Part shown: in pieces, positions 34,255 to 45,363 of the stretch
Position numbering within the stretch: position 1 is the stretch's first letter
Layout of the letters: every line of letters starts with the position of its first letter
Assembly (NCBI GenBank): GCA_009667805.1
Contig: CM019064.1
Coordinates: 273,029,662 to 273,093,661, forward strand
Source of the DNA: Leptobrachium leishanense
Lineage: Eukaryota; Chordata; Amphibia; Anura; Megophryidae
DNA: 64,000 bases
Direction: 5' to 3'
Translations under genes and position numbers: made by a program
Notes under the pieces: generated by a model
The model's database searches: none
Told to the model about the DNA's origin: nothing
The model's input: only the letters and a program-made list of their open reading frames with translations

Positions 34255-34480
34255 TTTGAAACGTATTTTACCAGGAAGGATACATTGAGATTTCTCTCGT
34301 TTTCAAGTATGTCCTGGGTTCAAGAACATTGAAATGTTACAGTCGTTACAGAAATACAAAGTAATACAATGCAAGATATTAAAAACAAAACACAAATATA
34401 CAGATTAACACAGAAAATAAATATGTAGGAAATATAGTTACTATGTTACATGTTTACAGGTGCATTCTGTATTGATGTAT
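34255..34480 (-). mobile_element. LINE 3' end (same family as 33044), minus strand
   Basis: Inverse of the 3' UTR at 33260-33480: ttttaccaggaaggatacat, then tcaagtatgtcctgggttca, then gttacatgtttacaggtgca. It is 5'-truncated just past the ORF2 stop. Confidence 0.75.
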
Positions 34481-34629
34481 GTAACCAGTAATGCATTATT
34501 TGGATTTGTGAACTTTTTATCTATCACTTTAACCCAATCACTGCCAAGCAGTCTTCCAAAATCTCATTAACTACTTATTATTACTACAAAATCATTTGTA
34601 AATATAATTTTCATGCCAGATTCCATTAA

Positions 34630-34758
34630 CCCTTTCCCGCCGCAGGGCATACTATGCTGTCCCTGTGGTGGGTGGGCGTTGAAGCCATGGGGCGTACTAG
34701 TATGCCCATCCGGTGTTAAACCCCTCCGGTCGGGCACCACCTGCCTGGTGTTAAGGGG
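34630..34758. mobile_element. Short TTAA-flanked element, piggyBac-like
   Basis: TTAA at 34626-34629 and 34759-34762; ends CCCTTTCCCGCCGC and GGTGTTAAGGGG. It contains internal inverted words (ggcatactatgc, gtactagtatgcc). The same right flank 'ttaataacac' as at 22077 makes the boundary uncertain. Confidence 0.45.
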
Positions 34759-34762
34759 TTAA

Positions 34763-35109
34763 TAACACATTATTTAACACATGCACACACAATTAAAACT
34801 GGGTAAATTGACACAGGGTTGAAAGCTCACTTGAACCATACATCCAATCTAATGCTTCTTAAAGGGACACAATCACTTATATAAGCTGTAACTAGTCTAC
34901 TTGTGCATTACAAACAAAACTGCCTTATAAAACACATGCTGCTGTTTTTTTCTTTTTCTGAAGTAATTGCATGTAAAAAGGAGAAATAATATCAGTTGTT
35001 TTATCTCCAGATTCCTTTTTGTTTATTTTTCTTGTGATGCAACATTTATCAAAATCATATGGTGAGTTTTAGTTTCTGGCTGTGCGTTATCGTATACAGT
35101 ATTTAACAG
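34763..35109. other. No gene; possible left end of an AAAGGGACA-type MITE
   Basis: ttaaagggacacaatcact at 34858 resembles the ends at 35114 and 56998, but no partner was found. Confidence 0.3.
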
Positions 35110-35113
35110 TTAA

Positions 35114-35225
35114 AGGGACGCTACCACACAGTGACATATAGAGTAAAATATTTTCTTAACTAAACACACGAGAAAAACAAAGCGCATGCAATAAGAACAT
35201 TTCAGTTTTTTGTGGTAGTGGCCCT
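35114..35225. mobile_element. Short TTAA-flanked MITE (112 bp)
   Basis: TTAA flanks (35110-35113, 35226-35229) around AGGGACGCTACCACA and inverted TGTGGTAGTGGCCCT. piggyBac-like by target choice. Confidence 0.6.
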
Positions 35226-35229
35226 TTAA

Positions 35230-35821
35230 TAAGGAGGTACTGTGTAGGTAAGGCAGCAGGGGGGCTATTGTCCTGCATCTGCTACCTGGGATAAGAGATG
35301 GCAGCTGAATGAGATATGACAGGGAGCTTAAAACATTTGTAATGTGGCCCTGGTGATGTCTGTTGAATACATCCCACACAATACAATGATTTGAGTCAGT
35401 GATTATCCCATTCACACCATTCTATGGCCATGATGGTCAGGGGCTATACTACATTTCTGTCATACGACCCAGGAATGTCTAGTCTTTAGACTTCCTTGGC
35501 ATTTCACTTCCGGCTGCCCTTTTTTGGTGATATCAGTCAGATTTTTTATATGGTAAGTGTACAATGTAATGTCATCATCGAGCTAAAATTTTATGAGCTT
35601 TGAGCGGGGACTTTCCAAAGGGCAGATCACGTTTCCCCAACATTTCCCCAATTTTGCACTCATGTTACCCCTTGTCTCCTATCACCCACATGATGCTGAC
35701 ACAGGCCCAAGCACTAATTTAGTTGCATTTCCATACAATGAACTCTTTACCATAAATGCCCCTCCCACCACTTTTTCCTCTCATTTTGCAATACCCCAAA
35801 ATCAGACACATTTCACAAGTC
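35230..35821. other. No recognisable feature
   Basis: About 590 bp without an assignable repeat; the open frame crossing 35600-36100 merely links unrelated repeats. Confidence 0.4.
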
Positions 35822-35908
35822 CGAAAGTAGCAAATGTTGTGCCCATTTACAAGAAGGGTAGTAGGGAGGAATCGGGGAACTATAGGCCAGTTAGTCGTAC
35901 GTCAGTAG
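35822..35908 (+). repeat. CR1 reverse-transcriptase fragment (~29 codons)
   Basis: Encodes VANVVPIYKKGSREESGNY and RPVSRTSVVG in frame. This is the RT fingers region, the very part deleted from CR1-1. It stops abruptly where the CCGAAC hAT element begins. Confidence 0.75.
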
Positions 35909-36399
35909 TAGGCATGAGCCGAACACTCCCCGAGTTCGGTTCGAGCCCGAACCCGAACGTCCCATTTGTTCGGGACCGATGCAAGTCAATGGGGCTGAAA
36001 ATTCTTTTTTTTAGAGTGCCCTCCAAGAGGGCATATATGCTACATATTTGCCATAAAAGGTGTATGGGGGTCCGGGTAGTGCCCTGGGGGACAGGAAACA
36101 AGGACAAAAAGTAAAAAAAAAAACTTTTTAAAGGGACAGTGAGTTTTCCATGAAATATGGGTTAAAAATAAAAATGAAAAATTCCTTCAAATATCGTGCC
36201 TAGGAGGTCCCCATAACCTGCCCGTGAAGTGGCGGATTTCTAGGATGTATAGAAATATGTAAAAACCAAAAAATGACATTTCAAATGACGGTAAATGCTT
36301 TTCCTTTAATCTATCCATAAACAACTGCTTGGGGCGTCAGTCTGTATGAAAAGAGGAGACATTTTCGGACACGCAGAAAAAGTTTACTGATTTTTTTGG

Positions 36400-36563
36400 T
36401 GGTGAAAAGCAGGAGAATGACTGGAGAATGGAAAATTCTAGACCAAATAGCCGATTTGGAAAGTGAGATAAATGGGAGAATTTTTATGGTTTGGCTATTT
36501 TGACCTAGAATTTTCCATTCTCCAGTCATTCTCCTGAGTTTCACCTTTCTCTGAATAACCCTG
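36400..36563. mobile_element. Family C MITE, left tip missing
   Basis: ggtgaaaagcaggagaatga...ggaaaattctagacc, then the inverse ggtc..aattttccattctcc...CTGAATAACCCTG. The left CAGGGTTATTCA tip is gone. Confidence 0.68.
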
Positions 36564-36576
36564 TCAGGTGTGTTTA

Positions 36577-36965
36577 GGCTCACTTAATCACGGCCGCACT
36601 AGCAGCAAATGACGGGCAATGACGGCCAATATACGAAGTACGGTCGCACGAAAGTCCGGCTGCGCAACGCAAGTGGAAAATGAACGCATTTTTTTCGAGA
36701 ACGCAGAACCACTAGTACAGACATATAGAGTGCGCTGCGTCCACTAGCGGCGTGTGTGCGTGATTTGGAGACGTCAGAACCTGCTCATGTCCGGCCAACA
36801 TAACGTCCAGACACCCAAAGTTTCCTGGTTTGGATCCGTAAAAAATCACGCACAAAAATGCGCATCGTATGACCGTTTTCGCGCAATCCGTGAAAAAGTA
36901 CGGCAATGCATTCGGACGCACTTTTTGATGGTCGCTGAGAAAAATGCGTTAGTCTGACCCTAGCC
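36577..36965. mobile_element. Family A MITE with a deletion near its left end, TSD TTA
   Basis: TTA at 36574-36576 and 36966-36968. The left end keeps only GGCT before tcacttaatcacggccgcac; the right end is intact (AGTCTGACCCTAGCC). The core tgacggccaatatacgaagt matches the copies at 37446 and 46312. Confidence 0.7.
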
Positions 36966-36968
36966 TTA

Positions 36969-37225
36969 TCTCACTTTCCAAATCGGCTATTTGGTCCAGA
37001 TTGTTCTCTTTTCCTGCCATTCTCCTGGTTTTCACCTTTCTCTGAACAACCCCGAGAGAGAGGTGAAAGCCAGGAGAACTGGCAGGAGAAGAGAACAATC
37101 TAGACCAAATAGCCAATTTGGAAAGTGAGCTAAATGGGAGAATTTTTCTGGTTTGGCTATTTTGACCTAGAATTTTCACTTCTCCAGTTATTCTCCTGCT
37201 TTTCACCGCTCTCTGAATAACCCTG
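36969..37225. mobile_element. One partial and one near-complete family C MITE, head to tail
   Basis: 36969-37053 is the right half of a family C unit ending TCTCTGAACAACCCC. 37054-37225 is a second unit starting GAGAGAGGTGAAAGCCAGG and ending CTGAATAACCCTG. The junction lacks a complete CAGGGTTATTCA tip. Confidence 0.6.
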
Positions 37226-37445
37226 TGAATGTTTAATCCCGAGGTGAAAAATAACATTGCTTTAGATTTTTTTCAAACACCAGTTTAATGCAGCATATTA
37301 GGATGTTTTAGGAGGGAAATTAATTCTCAAATCTCAATCAGAAACAGACACCACCCCACCCCCTCACTATATTGTACAATGTATCAAAATGATTACCAGA
37401 CTGAAACACCTGGTGTTATGCCCGTTTGTGAACAGAGGTCATTAA

Positions 37446-37872
37446 GGCTGGGGTCAGACCAGCGCACTTTTAACGTGCGTTCTGGCGCACATAATCACGG
37501 CCGCACTAGCAGCAGATGAAGGGCAATAACAGCCAATATACGATGTACGGCCGCACAAAAGTCCGGCCGTGCAACGCAAGTGGAATTTGAACGCATTTTT
37601 TTGAGAACGCTGAACCGCTAGTACTGACGTACTGAGTGCGCAGCTGCGGCATAGCGGCGTGTTTGCGTGATTAGGAGATGTCAGACGCTGCTAATGTCCA
37701 GCCTACATAACGTCCAGACGCAAAAAGAGTTTTATTAACGATCCATACAAAATCACGCCCGAAAATGCGCGTCGTCTGACTGTTTTTGCGCATTCCGTGA
37801 AAAAATACGTCAATGCGTTCGGACGCACTTTTTCACGTTCGCGGGGAAAAATGCTTTTGTCTGACCCTAGCC
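37446..37872. mobile_element. Family A MITE (427 bp)
   Basis: Ends GGCTGGGGTCAGACCAGCGC and inverted TCTGACCCTAGCC; flanks TAA and TTA (overlapping as ATTAA/TTAGA). Interior as at 36577, including gaacgcatttttttgagaac. Confidence 0.72.
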
Positions 37873-37904
37873 TTAGAGTTGATAATCTTTCCACGTACAC
37901 ATTA

Positions 37905-38032
37905 GTTTTTAATTCAATATCTAATAAACCGTTGCTTATAATATTCTGCAGTAAAGAGTCTCTTTACTTCTAGATTTTTTAGTATTTTTAAGCATTTTCT
38001 ATACTTTTTTCAAAATTTCTTTTTTTTTTTCG
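37905..38032. repeat. Family B internal fragment at the hAT right end
   Basis: tctaataaaccgttgcttat and ctgcagtaaagagtctcttt, followed by the T-rich tract and then the CGAACCGG subterminal region. It is the same junction type as near 30470. Confidence 0.6.
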
Positions 38033-38115
38033 AACCGGAACCGAACACGCCCAAAAAGTTCAAAATTCGTGAACTTTTGAACTGCCAAAGTTGGGTCGAA
38101 CTCCGAACCCGAACG

Positions 38116-38218
38116 GCTCATCCCTACTGGAGAGGTGCTCGTTGGGATTGAACCCATGACTCCACAGGCTCTATCCATGCAGAGCAGTGATGTTACCTCT
38201 ACTCCACCCAGCCGGTAC
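38116..38218 (-). mobile_element. tRNA-derived SINE, head only, minus strand
   Basis: Inverse of the SINE head: gtaccggctgggtggagtag, A-box-like tagaggtaacatc, B-box-like gggttcaatccc, ending at cacctctccagt. The 3' half is missing, cut at the hAT end. SINEs usually lose the 5' end, so this truncation reflects the rearrangement. Confidence 0.75.
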
Positions 38219-38237
38219 TATTGTGCAAGGAAACATA

Positions 38238-38414
38238 CAGGTCTATTCAAAGAAAGGTGAAACTCAGGAGAATGACTGGAGAAGTGCAAATTCTAGGTCA
38301 AAAGAGCCAAAAAAATTCTCCCTTTTATCTCACTTTCCAAATCGGCTATTTGGTCTAGATTGTTCTCTTCTTCTGACAGTTCTCCTGGTTTTAACCTTTC
38401 TCTGAATAACCCTG
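38238..38414. mobile_element. Family C MITE (177 bp), TSD ATA
   Basis: CAGGTCTATTCAAAGAAAGG at the left, TCTCTGAATAACCCTG at the right; ATA at 38235-38237 and 38415-38417. Palindromic interior with ttctaggtcaaaa and tttggtctagattg. Confidence 0.75.
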
Positions 38415-38726
38415 ATATTTTTCATTTACTGATTATTTTTTTATTGGTTGTTTTATGATAGTGTATGATATATGTATTGTAGATAAACTTCAAAGCTGGA
38501 TACTTTCCACCACAGTGTTTATAGCCGTCGTACAGTTATTATGGGACTTTTATGAGCAGTGTAATAACAGCACAGCCAGGGTTTTACCTCGGAGCTCATC
38601 AATCAATCACCATTTCACTTTTGTTAAAATAAGGGGTTATTCAGTATGGGGTGAACTTGCCACCGTATGGTGAATTTCCCTGTAAGGTCCAACTTCAAGG
38701 CAGTTCGTCTATTTACTAAACTGTCA

Positions 38727-38890
38727 ATTATTATTATTCTTTATTTATATAGCACCAGTATATTCCGCAGCGCTGAACAATGGGTACAATATAGACAGGG
38801 TTACAATATATTGAGACTGAACAACATTTTGACAAACCAGTACAGGAGGAAACGGGAGCCCTATTCTCCTGGGAATTTACAATCTGGAAT
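38727..38890 (-). repeat. LINE 3' tail (family of 9668), minus strand
   Basis: tttatatagcaccagtatat, tccgcagcgctgaacaatgg and agacagggttacaatatatt match 9690-9770 closely. 5'-truncated in the 3' UTR. Confidence 0.7.
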
Positions 38891-39111
38891 TCACCAAATA
38901 CTGGCAAATTGACATTGAAATATGGTGCAGATTGCCGCAATTCGGTGATCTTCAGTGGCAACAAAGTTGTCTCATACAGAAGTAATGGTTAATCTATTCG
39001 GAGAATGCCAAACTGCACCGAAATGTCAGTGAAATGCAATGATTTTTGGTGGTCCAGTTCGACACGTTTAAACAGGTGATTCACATAGGTTTCAATGTAA
39101 AAAAAAATATT

Positions 39112-39293
39112 CAGGGTTATTCAAAGAGAGGTGAAAAGCAGGAGAATGACTGGAGAATGGAAAATTCTAGGTCAAAATATCCAAACCAGAAAAATTCTCC
39201 CATTCATCTCACTTTCCAAATCAGTTATTTTGACCTAGAATTTTCCATTCTCCAGTCATTCTCCTGCTTTTCACCGCTCTCTGAATAACCCTG
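39112..39293. mobile_element. Family C MITE (182 bp), TSD ATT
   Basis: CAGGGTTATTCAAAGAGAGG at the left and CTCTCTGAATAACCCTG at the right, ATT at 39109-39111 and 39294-39296. It lies inside the family B element, so it is younger. Confidence 0.82.
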
Positions 39294-39816
39294 ATTGGTT
39301 TTAGTTTTTATTTATTCAACCATTTATTCTTTTCCTTTTCAGCAAACCGTCTATTTATTTTATTTAAAATGTGTTTTTTTTATTCTGTAACAGACTTTTT
39401 CATTATTTTTATAGGACCCTTTTTTATTATTTAGGCACATTTTCATACATTTTTATTGGTTTAACCATCTATAACAAGAGTAGCAGATCTCTTTTTTTTC
39501 CCTGCAGTTCGGCGGTCTGCTCGGCGGTCTTCAGCGGCGTTAGACGGTCAGTTTGACGGTCTTCGGTGGTGTTCAGCAATTCCGTGTTCGGCGTACTTCG
39601 GGGTATTGTGAATTTAGCACAGGCTCGGCGAAACGGAATCGCCGAACTGCACCAAAGTGTGCTGAATGAGAAAGCACTGAAATATCACAGAAATTTTGGT
39701 ACTTTCCTAATAACCCCTATAATGTTTCATTTTCAGTTATAAGTTTCAGGTATACACTCTACCCTGGAGTATACTCTGCCACTTTCATGTTATTACACCA
39801 AGCGATCTCATAAAAG

Positions 39817-40360
39817 TAGGGATGGAACCATATCAGTATCAGTATTGGTGCTGATACCAGGCATTTTTACGAGTACTTGTACTCGTACAAATGCCCTGAT
39901 ACTAATACTGATACTGAAAGCCAGTACTAGACTGGTATCCCATGCCTGGGGCTGAATGACAGACTGCTCTGACAGCATTTTGCCAGGCTCCTTTGGCTGG
40001 TTGTGTTCCACCAAGTGGCTGCCGGCATTTGTAAATTATATATTAAATATATTATATCCAACGTTATAACTTACACATGCTGCCAGCCACTCACTAGATC
40101 GTGGCCAGCCAGGGAGGTGTGTATCTTAGGTGGGTGACTGAGGTGTGTACAGCCTGTGCAGTGGGTGAATGGGGTGTCTAACTGACCATACCGTTCAACA
40201 CTTCCATAAATTGGACAGGCTTTCAGCAAAATCTTAAGTTATTTATTGGAAAGCTGAACATGACATTAAATAAAAGTATTGGTAATCGCTATGGACAAGT
40301 GCCTAAAAGTAGTATTGGTACTCGTATTCGGTCTTAAAAAAAGGTATTGATGGATCCCTA
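39817..40360. mobile_element. hAT-like element with GATAC-rich ends (544 bp)
   Basis: TAGGGATGGAACC at the left and GATGGATCCCTA at the right. Flanks CATAAAAG and CAAAAGAG agree at 6 of 8 positions. The left subterminal region repeats tgatac/gtatc words (atcagtatcagtattgg, gatactaatactgatac). No transposase. Confidence 0.6.
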
Positions 40361-43300
40361 CAAAAGAGCATTTACCCTGGACTAGCAACCATTTAGATTA
40401 GAGCTATGCTGGCCTAAAATATCATACACCTTCAAGTCCTATCTGAAAGTAATGAGCCTGCACTTCATTATAATGTTTTATGTCCTCTGGTGACCCGGGT
40501 CAATAGTCCCTCAGGAGAGCTTCATTCCATCTCTTTTCTATGGGGTTGGTATGTTCCACTTTGATGTAATGAATGTAATTACATACAATTACACGGAACG
40601 TGGTTCATGGTACTTTTCAAAAACACTTGCTGAAGAGGTAAATGTTCCTTCGGTGCTTCAATGTTTAGCTGTGCCTCTGGGACCTTAGGCAGTTGCAGCA
40701 TGATTTTCTGATGGTCTTGTGTCCCGTGTATTAGCACCATTGGGCTAAAACCTTAGTATGAGACCTGAGCGGTTACACATAGCAAGATAGACCACTAGTG
40801 CCGTTTCCTGTTCTTGATATTTGCATTGACATGTTTCTGTGCTCAGGGACCTTGCACAATAACTTACATACCCAATGTGTAGGGATATATTTTTGCATAG
40901 GCTAAGTAGGACATCATATTGAGAGGGAAGCACTTTCTGATTGAGAGAAAGGGCAGTTATGGTGATCCAACAACACTGGTAAGGGATGCTACCAGCATGC
41001 TGGGAGCTGCCCAATACAGTACCAGCTATTTTAATACCATCTGAATTGCATAACAAGCTGCTATCTCTACATTATTAACTCTGTCTACACTACACAAGTT
41101 AAATGTACCCTATATTAACTTCACAGGTCCTAAGGGGATAATTATCCACTCATTGTGCCCCATCTGTTGCTGATGGCTGAGAAGTATAATTCTAGAGAGT
41201 GGTAGGTCACAACACAGTCCACCTGCTTCAGATCCTACAAGGCACCAAGGGTGGTTACCTACACAAGGGGATCCCTGTACCCCCTCTAACCGCACCTGAT
41301 ATCCTCATTAACACTTTCACTACCTAATCCCTTACTACCTTATCCACCACTACCTGGAGTCCCTCTACGTAACCCCTGCATTACTCCCGTAGTAGTCAAT
41401 GGCCTCACTACATAGCGAAAAGTATTACAGAGCAAAAGATCGCTTGTAACGCCAATGGCAAAATCTATCAAGCAACTCCATTTTAGAGTGTTCTCATTGG
41501 CCCAAAATAGGCGCCGTATATCTCATAAAATCAAGGAACATTACAGTCCAGTTAACTTTCAAATTTTAAAAGGTCAAATGGACTGTGATGGGCAGTGATT
41601 TTATGGGCTACAGTTGGCTGTTTTAATCTGGTTGAATTGTCAAAAAAAACTGATTTTGAAAAAATATGTTTTAAATTATAAATACTCTTTTCCTACAACT
41701 CCAATGGCCTAGGGATAGTGAAGTAGGGTGGACGGGCTTTCATGATGCCCAGCATTTTTTTTTAGGGTGCTATTTTGTGAATAATCACTAATCTTTCAAA
41801 AATTCATACACAAACATACTCTAACAAAAACTTCAATTATTGAAACTAAATCAGTCATTTCATTAAAATATTTAATGATGGGTAAAGGACAGGTTCAAAA
41901 TAATCTGTAGTTTAACAGTCACCGTTAGCATGTCATCCAGCTGGTTTATATTTTTCCTTATACTTGAGACACAGCTTCTAACAGAAGGAAAGACAGATTG
42001 GTGATTTGCAGCTTATTGTATAAATCCATTTCTTCTTGAATGAGCTGATTTTACGGAAATGTGACACTGATGCAGAAGTTCTGAGTTTAATAAGTAAGGA
42101 ATAATAGAATAAGACAACTATACCCTTTTTTCTTTTCTGGAGAGCTGAAAAGGCTATATTACTCATGCTTAAAGAATGTTGAGATAATTGTTTTTTTTTG
42201 TATTGCACTGATTTATTGTCTAGGTAAAATTATTAATCTACTGTTAACTCATCACGTTACTGGATTCTCAAGTGTGTAGGTGCATTTTCATTATAAGGAA
42301 CAATCAAGGCAGCAAAGCTTTCCTTTTTCAATAGAATCAAGGTTACTGAAGTTCTGCAATGCACAATAACTGCTACATAACAGACAAAATGATCAATTAA
42401 TGGGCAGCTTTACTAGCACACTAAAAGCCAAAAAACTCCTGACAGCCTTCTGTCCAAGAAATCAATATAGTTTCAGAAAATCATGTCAGCCTGTTTGATT
42501 GACAGTGACTCATATCCACCATCTGAGATAACATCCTTTTCTTTTGTAGTATGCAAATTCACCTAGGATCACTCATTATTATCCATCTCATACCAAAGCA
42601 TAGCGCGCACCATATAGTAACTAGTCAATGGTCAGTATTGAAAGGTAAAAAGACTTCACGAATTGATGGGGGAACTAAAAAAATCATTTTTGTTTGTACC
42701 ATTGTACCATTTGTACCATTACCAAAAAATTACTTCTTGGATAGGAAAGGCTTCCCTTTGGCCCTATATTTTCTAAAAAAAAAGAGCCTGGTCCGTTTAA
42801 TCAGGGCCAGGTTATAACCTGTGGAAGGTGCATTTCTTGCCTGTGACACATCAAAGCGGAAAGCAGTTCCACCGCTATTTTTGCAAATTGAACTGCGTTC
42901 CATTTGATAATACACACTATAAAAATGATATTCAGTTATCAAATTCTATATTTATTGTGACTTAATATGGAAATGTATGATTGTTTATATATTTTCACAA
43001 AACTCTGGACTGAGTAAAGACTATTTGAGACTTTAAGAAATTTCTGTGTAGCGGAACATCGATGATTGATATCAATGTATGACCGGGCTTCGGCAGCAGA
43101 TTTTAGGAACTGTTGATAGTGAGGAAGTAAGGAGATCGTGGTTAAATATATATATATATAAGTATCATATTTAAGGATTTGTTTTTTGTTCAGTGGTAGA
43201 TGATCCTTGCTATGTGGGAGACGTTAATCTTGGAACTTCCAACACTAAGGTTTTAGGACTTGAATCCTGAACAAAGCCCTGTGAAAAGTTAACTTTCAGG

Positions 43301-43554
43301 GTTGTGTACATAGATAAAGTATCATTTTCATTGTTAACCTAATTTTTAACCTTCCATACCCTTTCCATTTCCCACATTCCATTTGTTATAAACTCCAATA
43401 GATGGATGGTGTTTCCTGAATGGATGTTATTATATATTACGCTGCAGTAACCACAGACAGCAAGGATACAACCATTTTTATTGACTCAACTGAAAAATAA
43501 CTGCCACTGAACCAGGGCTTAACACAACTTTATATATACACAATACATAACAGA
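40361..43554. other. 3.2 kb without a recognised element
   Basis: The longest stretch free of assignable repeats. It has short accidental frames only. A short (TA)n tract lies near 43148. It could be intron or intergenic DNA, or hold repeats too old to see by eye. Confidence 0.4.
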
Positions 43555-44498
43555 TGTCACAGCGCACATCGACGTCTACACAGAAAGTGACGCGCCAGTG
43601 CTAAATCTTGAGATCCTAGCAGTCCCTTTCATGTCCAGCCCATGGAACTCTATTCCGGACCTGGTATTGGATTTGCCTGGTCCTCATTTTCATTCTTCAG
43701 TGGTTTCTACTTCTGGTATTCCCTACCCTGGTATGCACACTCAGGTGTGTGCTATGAGCACTGACTAACTGCCTTGAAAGGATGGTCACATCTAGGAGTC
43801 AGGGCTTCAGCATTGCAACCCTTATTGTGGATGATGCTCCTGCATGAAGCCCTTCTGAAGCCTGCTTTAATCCTGCATCCCCAGACCGCAACTGCTTGTC
43901 CAGACCTCCCACTTCTCCTGTGCCCCTGCATCTCCAGGTTCCTCAGCAACCCCTGCATCTTCCGGTTCCTCAGCAAACCCTGCCTCACCAAGTTCCTTAG
44001 CGACCCCTGTCTCTCTACATTTCTCAGCATTCCTGACAGTCTCCATGCTCCTACCAGCTCTACATAGTCCTGGCATTTGCCAGCTCTGCTTGCTCATCCT
44101 GCCTTCCATGCTCCAAGCTCTTTGTGCACTGCTCCTAATCTCCAGTGCCCCTATAGCCACAGCCTCCAGTGCACTCCTGTGAGTTCCCTGAACTCTGTGC
44201 CCTGTTCTTGTCCTGTCCACCTGCCTGTGTCCAGCCCCATTTCTGTCCTGTCCAACTGCCTGTGGCCAGCCCCACTCCTGTACTGTCCACCTGCTTGTGT
44301 CCAGCCCCCAGTCCGGTCCACCTGCCTATTTCCTGCCCTGTTCCTCACCATCTTCCTAGATTCCTCCCTTGCTATTCATTTACCTTACCTTGTATATTCT
44401 TTTTAATAAACCCACTAGGACTTTACTTACCTTCCTCTTCTGATTTTGTGTCCCTGCATATCGGGCTCATACTGTATACCCGGTACCAACCAGTTACA
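43555..44498 (+). mobile_element. Probable solo LTR (944 bp)
   Basis: Starts TGTCACAGCGCACATCG and ends CCGGTACCAACCAGTTACA. It contains caggtgtgtgctatgagcac, related to a phrase in the LTR at 11298, and a polyadenylation signal AATAAA near 44404, about 90 bp before the end, as in an R/U5 region. Flanks ACAGA and ATGGA agree at three of five positions. No internal region is present. Confidence 0.55.
43920..44330 (+). repeat. Two short tandem arrays within the LTR
   Basis: 43925-44030 repeats a unit of about 30 bp around ggttcctcagcaaccctgc. 44210-44325 repeats a unit of about 43 bp around gtccacctgcctgtgtccag. Both are degenerate; the frames across them are not genes. Confidence 0.6.
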
Positions 44499-44735
44499 AT
44501 GGACTTGTATGATTTAAGTTAGATGAACAGAGATTGTTTGAGTATCTCTTCCTATTAAGTATATTTTGAATGTATTTACTATCTTTAACTTTATACAGAA
44601 ATCGTGATGTCCCTACTAAATATTTCAATCTGTGTGGATTGGTCAGGAAGTAAAAGCGAAATCACAGTGAATAAAATTTTGTAAATTTCCCTTTGTGGTT
44701 GCTGGTATGGTTGTGGTTGTATGTATGTGGTTATA

Positions 44736-45363
44736 CAGTATCTCACAGAAGTGCCAACATGTACTATAACATACTGAAGCAGAGCATGATCCCCCCCTTA
44801 AGAGACTGGGCCGCAGGGCAGTATTCCAACGTGATAACGACCCCAAATACACCTCCAAGACGACCACTGGCTTGCTAAAGAAGCTGAAGGTAAAGGTGAT
44901 GGACTGGCCAAGCATGTCTCCAGACCTAAACCCTATTAAGCATCTGTGGGGCATCCTCAAACAGAAGGTGGAGGAGCGCAAGGTCTCAACATCCATCAGC
45001 TCCGTGATGTCGTCATGGAGGAGTGGAAGAGGACTCCAGTGGCAACCTGTGAAGCTCTGGTGAACTCCATGCCCAAGAGGGTTAAGACAGTGCTGGAAAA
45101 TAATGGTGGACACACAAGAAATTGACACTTTGGGCCCAATTTGGACATTTTCACTTTTACTCACTTTTGTTGTCAGCAGTTTAGACATTAATGGCTGTGT
45201 GTTGAGTTATTTTGAGGGGACAGCAAGTTTACACTGTTATATAAGCTGTACACTCACTACTTTACATTGTAGCAAAGTCTCATTTCTTCAGTGTTGTCAC
45301 ATGAAAAGATATAATAAAATATTTACAAAAATGTACGGGTTTACTCATTTCTGTTAGATACTG
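44736..45363 (+). mobile_element. Internally deleted Tc1 transposon (628 bp)
   Basis: TA at 44734-44735 and 45364-45365 flank CAGTATCTCACAGAAGTG and inverted CATTTCTGTTAGATACTG. Only the C-terminal half of the transposase remains; the region between the left TIR and the middle of the gene is gone. Confidence 0.82.
44806..45125 (+). pseudogene. Tc1 transposase C-terminal remnant, catalytic Glu replaced
   Basis: Reads RRAVFQRDNDPKYTSKTT (second catalytic Asp) and MDWPSMSPDLNPIKHLWGIL. In the Tc1 DD34E family the residue after LNPI is the catalytic Glu; here it is Lys (AAG for GAG). A frame break near 44988 moves the end into another frame, which then stays open (VVMEEWKRTPVATCEALV...) to the TGA at 45123-45125. 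Inactive by three independent lesions: deletion, frameshift and substitution. Confidence 0.82.

Larger units (their letters stand above)
35909..38115. mobile_element. Second copy of the CCGAAC hAT-like element, heavily nested
   Basis: Left end TAGGCATGAGCCGAACACTC, right end inverted GAACGGCTCATCCCTA. It shares ctccaagagggcatatatgc and gtagtgccctgggggacagg with 28713-30571. The flanks (gtcagtag and ctggagag) do not match. CR1 lies on the left and a SINE fragment on the right, so the locus was rearranged after insertion. It contains two family A and three family C pieces. Confidence 0.62.
38632..39718. mobile_element. Family B MITE relative (1,087 bp with nested insertions), TSD ATA
   Basis: AGGGGTTATTCAG at the left, CCTAATAACCCCT at the right, flanked by ATA (38629-38631, 39719-39721). 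It contains a LINE tail (38727-38890) and a family C MITE (39112-39293). The interior is diverged from other family B copies but keeps gcggtctgctcgg-like and cggcgaaacggaatcgccga words. Confidence 0.62.

Noticed and set aside
35593..36114. A 173-codon frame joining a CR1-like segment to further sequence
   Set aside because: It merely crosses the junction between a CR1 RT fragment and the CCGAAC hAT element; the parts are unrelated.
35909..38123. 8-bp TSD for the second CCGAAC element
   Set aside because: The flanking 8-mers gtcagtag and ctggagag do not match, so no target duplication can be claimed.
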